NCBI GenBank assembly: GCA_903872425.1
Contig: CAIQKQ010000037.1
Span: 1 to 43,998, forward strand
Direction: 5' to 3'
Source: an uncultured Opitutia bacterium
GTDB taxonomy: Bacteria > Verrucomicrobiota > Verrucomicrobiia > Opitutales > Opitutaceae
Length of the DNA stretch: 43,998 bases
Position 1 is the stretch's first letter. The number at the start of each line of letters is the position of its first letter. The notes under the pieces are model-generated. The model had not been told where the DNA came from, searched no databases, and saw only the letters and a program-made list of their open reading frames with translations. The position numbers and the translations under genes were made by a program. This document shows, one piece after another, positions 41,073 to 43,998 of the stretch.

Positions 41073-43091
41073 TTATTTCGCCTGCAAGGTGAGAACGGTG
41101 GTGGAATACGCCGGGAAAGTGCGGGTGAATTTGCCTCCGAGTCCGGTGGCGGGCTCCGTTGTTGGCGCGACTTTCATCGGCTCGGCAAGCGAGTTGGTGT
41201 CGGTCAGGTTCGCCGAGGTGAGCACCGTGGCCTCGCCGTTGGGCGCGACGGTGGCGCCGATGATTTCCAGATTCACGGGCTGCGACCGACCGGAGCCGTT
41301 GACGACTTTCAAGTAGATAACGCCCTTGGCAGTGTCGCGAGTGGCGCTAGCGAAGAGTGAGGGCACATCCGCCGGCTGCGCACTGCCGCCGCGATCAGCG
41401 GTTAGATTTTCGGTCGGCGTGTTCTCGATTGTAGTCACGAGAATGGTGTCGCCGTAGTGCGTACTGAACATTTTTTGGACGTAGTAGGAGACAGAGCCAT
41501 AACTACCGAGCGCGTTGTAGCCAATGAGGTTAGTAGGCCAGTTGGAGCCGCCCGGGTTCAAGTTGAGGAAAAGCGGCGCGTAGGAGGACATGATGACGTG
41601 GTCGGCGTTGCGCTCAAGGCCGGTGAGGAAAGCGGCGTCGCCAAGGGCATTGCCAAGGTCGGGCGTCGGCGGCGTGGCCCCGCGGGTGGCGTATTCGCCG
41701 AAGAGAATCTTGGGCCCTTGGCGGTCGGCGGTGTCGTACCGGGTGGCGGCCTGCCGCGCGGTGATCTGGCCGGAATTGTAATACTGATGGTCGTCCACCA
41801 GGTCGGGCTTGCGCGAACTGACGGCGAGGGTGGCGATAAGCTGAAGCTGGGGGTATTTGGCCTTAATAACGTCGTAGAATTGGGCAAAGCGCGCGTCATA
41901 GTTGGAACGGGCATTATCTTCGTTACCGATCTCAACGTAGGTGAGCTTGAATGGCGCGGGATGGCCGTCTTTCGCGCGTTGTGCTCCCCATTTGGTGCTG
42001 GAGTCACCGGTGACGTATTCGATCTCGTCGAGCGCGTCCTGCACGTACGGCTCGAGCGGCGGACCGGCCGCAACAGTGGTGCCGCCGAGGGTTAATCCCG
42101 CGAAGACAGCGAGTACCGGCTCCATTTTCAAATCCTCGCACCAAGTCAGGAACTCCAACAGGCCAAGGCCATCCTCGGAGAAATAATTCCACGCGGAATT
42201 GCGGTGGCCGGGGCGTTCGTTGATGGGGCCGATCGTTTTCTTGAAGTCGAAGCGTGTGTCGAGCGTGTTGCCCTCGAGGTAGTTACCGCCGGGGAAACGC
42301 AGAAACTTTGGCTGTAAGTCAGCGAGGAGCCGCATGAGGTCAGGACGCAGGCCGTTGGGTCGGTTGTTCCAGGTCGGGGGAAATAAGGAAACCTGGCTGA
42401 GCCAAAGTGGGCCGGGCAAGTCGGTGAGAAGCACGAAGCGTGCGGCGGACGTGGGAGTGATGTTCGCGTCGGTGGTTAGTACGGCCTCGTATTTTTTCCA
42501 GTCGCCGGATACGTTGAAGACCAGAGTGCTGGCGAAGACGCCGCCCTCGTTGCCCTCGATTCTGAGCGAGATTGCCCCGGGGTAGTTGGTGGCGGTTTTC
42601 GCGTAAAACGACGCGCGATATGTCGTGGACGGTTTCACCGGGATGCCCCAGTAGCCGGCGTTGGCGACACCCACGCGTATTTGCTGTGGCGGCGAGGCGA
42701 CGGACCTGCGATTGTTACCCGTGGTGTTGTCAATCCGCAGGCTGACTGGCAGCTCGGCATTGAGGTGTTCGGTGCGATCTAGGGTAATCGTGCCGGTGGC
42801 GTCGGGTTCCTTCACCAGCGTCCAATAGTCGGGGTTCTGTGCGCTGTGCTGGAAAGAACGATTAATGATGAGTTCGGCGTAGAGTCCGCCCTCGTAGGAG
42901 TAATTGATCTCCTCGGTCATGAGTCCGTAAAGGAGCGGACTGGCCGCTTTGGCCGCGGCGGCATTCACCCGAATCACCGGCGTGGTGGCCGGGACCGCCG
43001 GCTGGGCTCGCAGGCCGGAGGCGACGGTAATAAGCGCGACAGCACACCCAACACCGGACAATTTATGCAGTAGACGGAGAGAATTTTTCAT
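41073..43091 (-). CDS. abfA: exported alpha-L-arabinofuranosidase, GH51
   Basis: This 672-residue protein has a Sec signal (cleavage near LRAQ, residue 30), so it acts in the periplasm or outside. An N-terminal carbohydrate-binding-like jelly roll (about 60-235) is inserted in the GH51 plan. It is followed by a TIM barrel with FLRFPGGNYLEGNTL, the acid/base Glu391 in YVEIGNEDNA and the nucleophile Glu466 in ILFGEYAT, and a C-terminal beta domain. It removes terminal arabinofuranosyl groups from arabinan or arabinoxylan. The ATG at 43091 gives the better signal peptide than one seven codons upstream. It is the first gene of the minus-strand arabinose unit and diverges from the sugar-binding-protein gene. 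Confidence 0.95.
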   Translation of the reverse strand: MKNSLRLLHKLSGVGCAVALITVASGLRAQPAVPATTPVIRVNAAAAKAASPLLYGLMTEEINYSYEGGLYAELIINRSFQHSAQNPDYWTLVKEPDATGTITLDRTEHLNAELPVSLRIDNTTGNNRRSVASPPQQIRVGVANAGYWGIPVKPSTTYRASFYAKTATNYPGAISLRIEGNEGGVFASTLVFNVSGDWKKYEAVLTTDANITPTSAARFVLLTDLPGPLWLSQVSLFPPTWNNRPNGLRPDLMRLLADLQPKFLRFPGGNYLEGNTLDTRFDFKKTIGPINERPGHRNSAWNYFSEDGLGLLEFLTWCEDLKMEPVLAVFAGLTLGGTTVAAGPPLEPYVQDALDEIEYVTGDSSTKWGAQRAKDGHPAPFKLTYVEIGNEDNARSNYDARFAQFYDVIKAKYPQLQLIATLAVSSRKPDLVDDHQYYNSGQITARQAATRYDTADRQGPKILFGEYATRGATPPTPDLGNALGDAAFLTGLERNADHVIMSSYAPLFLNLNPGGSNWPTNLIGYNALGSYGSVSYYVQKMFSTHYGDTILVTTIENTPTENLTADRGGSAQPADVPSLFASATRDTAKGVIYLKVVNGSGRSQPVNLEIIGATVAPNGEATVLTSANLTDTNSLAEPMKVAPTTEPATGLGGKFTRTFPAYSTTVLTLQAK

Positions 43092-43103
43092 GAGGCCGGG
43101 CAA

Positions 43104-43116
43104 CAAGTGCAACTTG
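43104..43116. promoter_or_regulatory. candidate operator between abfA and the sugar-binding protein
   Basis: A perfect 13-bp palindrome (CAAGT-GCA-ACTTG, 5-bp arms, 3-base centre) lies 13 bases upstream of the abfA ATG in the 125-bp divergent region. Its place over the candidate abfA -10 is right for a repressor site. I see no second copy upstream of araB or araA. No regulator gene is in the window, so the protein is unknown. Confidence 0.35.
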
Positions 43117-43134
43117 CGCTCACAATGCCGTCAA
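43106..43134 (-). promoter_or_regulatory. candidate abfA promoter
   Basis: On the minus strand TTGACG (43129-43134) sits 17 bases from TGCACT (43106-43111). The -35 is good and the -10 is weak (three of six). The -10 falls inside the 13-bp palindrome, as expected for a repressed or activator-dependent promoter. The call is tentative. Confidence 0.3.
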
Positions 43135-43216
43135 GCCCGAGCACAGACGGGCCGTTTGACGCGCGATTTCCAAGGTTGACCGCCCGGCCCCTCGTTGGCC
43201 AAACTATTCCCGCCTT

Positions 43217-43998
43217 ATGAAAAAATATTCCCCTTCTGCCCTGCTTCTATCCCTCGCCGCTACCGGTTTCGCTCTGGCCGGCCTCGCCGTCCTCCGCGCC
43301 GCCGAGCCGGCGAAGAAGACCATCACCGTCGGTTTCGCGCAAACCGGCGCGGAGAGCGCTTGGCGCACCGCCAACACCAAGTCTCTGAAGGACGAAGCGG
43401 CCAAGCGCGGTATCAACCTCAAATTCGCCGACGGGCAAAGCAAGCAGGAGAACCAGCTCGCTGCCGTCCGCTCGTTCGTCGCCCAGGGCGTAGACGCCAT
43501 TGTCATCGCTCCCATCGTGGAGACCGGCTGGGATCCAGTACTAACCGACGCGAAAAAGGCCAAAATACCTGTCGTCGTCATGGATCGCAAAGTGAAGGTC
43601 TCCGATGAGTCGCTCTACGCCGCGTTCGTCGGCTCGGATTTCGCCGAGGAAGGCCGCATGGCCGCTGATTGGACGGCGCAGCACGCCGGCGCACGCACCA
43701 ACATCGTCGAGATCCAGGGCGAGCCCGGCTCCGCCGCCGCCAACGACCGTCGCACTGCCTTCGCCGCCGCCCTTAAGGCCCACCCCGAGTTAAAGATCAT
43801 TGACTCGCAAACCGGGAACTTCCGTCGCGCCGAAGGCAAACAGGTGATGGAGTCGCTCCTTAAAAAGCACGGCAAAAACATCCAAATCGTCTACGCCCAT
43901 AATGACGATATGGCCCTCGGCGCTATCCAAGCGATCGAGGAAGCCGGCTTAAAACCCGGTAAGGATATTCTGATTGTATCCATAGACGCCATCAAGGA
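43217..43998 (+). CDS. ytfQ: YtfQ-like ABC sugar-binding protein (runs off the window)
   Basis: The first 260 residues of a periplasmic binding protein (Peripla_BP_4, LacI-like fold) are present; the 3' end lies beyond the window. It has a signal peptide ending near VLRAAEPAKK, then ITVGFAQTGAESAWRTANTK, the FVAQGVDAIVIAPI segment, VGSDFAEEGRMAADWTAQ and VYAHNDDMALGAIQAIEEAG. These match E. coli YtfQ, which binds galactofuranose. Divergence from an exported arabinofuranosidase gene suggests that the ligand here could be arabinose, perhaps in furanose form; that is inference. The start at 43217 is set by the signal peptide. Confidence 0.9.
   Translation, partial: MKKYSPSALLLSLAATGFALAGLAVLRAAEPAKKTITVGFAQTGAESAWRTANTKSLKDEAAKRGINLKFADGQSKQENQLAAVRSFVAQGVDAIVIAPIVETGWDPVLTDAKKAKIPVVVMDRKVKVSDESLYAAFVGSDFAEEGRMAADWTAQHAGARTNIVEIQGEPGSAAANDRRTAFAAALKAHPELKIIDSQTGNFRRAEGKQVMESLLKKHGKNIQIVYAHNDDMALGAIQAIEEAGLKPGKDILIVSIDAIK

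Overview
The window is high-GC bacterial chromosome with a dense, ordinary gene layout and no mobile element, CRISPR array, rRNA or tRNA that I can see. The content points to Verrucomicrobiota, probably Opitutaceae: an alternative complex III operon, a 197-residue short EF-Ts next to S2, an EF-P of the 'TPGNLRAF' loop type, and many start codons without a recognisable Shine-Dalgarno. This placement is inference from gene content; no marker phylogeny was possible.

Layout. (1) 0-6 kb, minus strand: a GH63/MGH1-type glucosidase, a glycogen-debranching-type amylo-alpha-1,6-glucosidase and an SDR similar to glucose 1-dehydrogenase, separated by likely intrinsic terminators. (2) 6-11 kb: a DUF420/CtaM-like membrane protein, divergent from an RND efflux pair (lipoprotein adaptor and 1054-residue pump) that has no outer-membrane factor beside it. 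(3) 11-15.5 kb, plus strand: five exported proteins in a row (a double glycine-zipper protein, an LpoB-like lipoprotein, a YcfL-like lipoprotein, an unknown 334-residue exported protein and a COG3014-like lipoprotein). They look like one envelope or peptidoglycan-related cluster. (4) 15.6-17.7 kb: a hybrid sensor kinase, then a 732-bp stretch without a convincing gene. (5) 18.4-21.5 kb, minus strand: tsf, rpsB, trmL, smpB, rpoZ.

(6) 21.5-32.9 kb, minus strand, is the most interesting part. It is a tightly overlapping operon for alternative complex III (actA-actB-actC-actD-actE-actF), the quinol:cytochrome c oxidoreductase. It continues into a 100-residue one-helix protein and three genes that resemble subunits I, II and III of a cbb3 oxidase. 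The CcoN-like subunit I appears to have lost all six histidines that bind heme and copper in real CcoN, and the CcoP-like protein carries one heme motif rather than two. The module therefore cannot be an oxygen reductase of the known type. It may be a cytochrome-c wire or docking unit built on a cofactor-free oxidase fold. actB has a one-base frameshift near its N-terminus, most simply explained by one extra base in a G4 tract.

(7) 33-37 kb: an ElyC/YdcF-like membrane protein, efp, a conserved unknown protein, a PPP-type phosphatase and a YhaM-like HD exonuclease. (8) 37-44 kb: an arabinose locus, with abfA-araB-araA-araD on the minus strand and a YtfQ-type sugar-binding protein diverging on the plus strand and running off the window. 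The exported GH51 enzyme would release arabinose outside the cytoplasm, the binding protein would capture it, and AraA/AraB/AraD would convert it to D-xylulose 5-phosphate.
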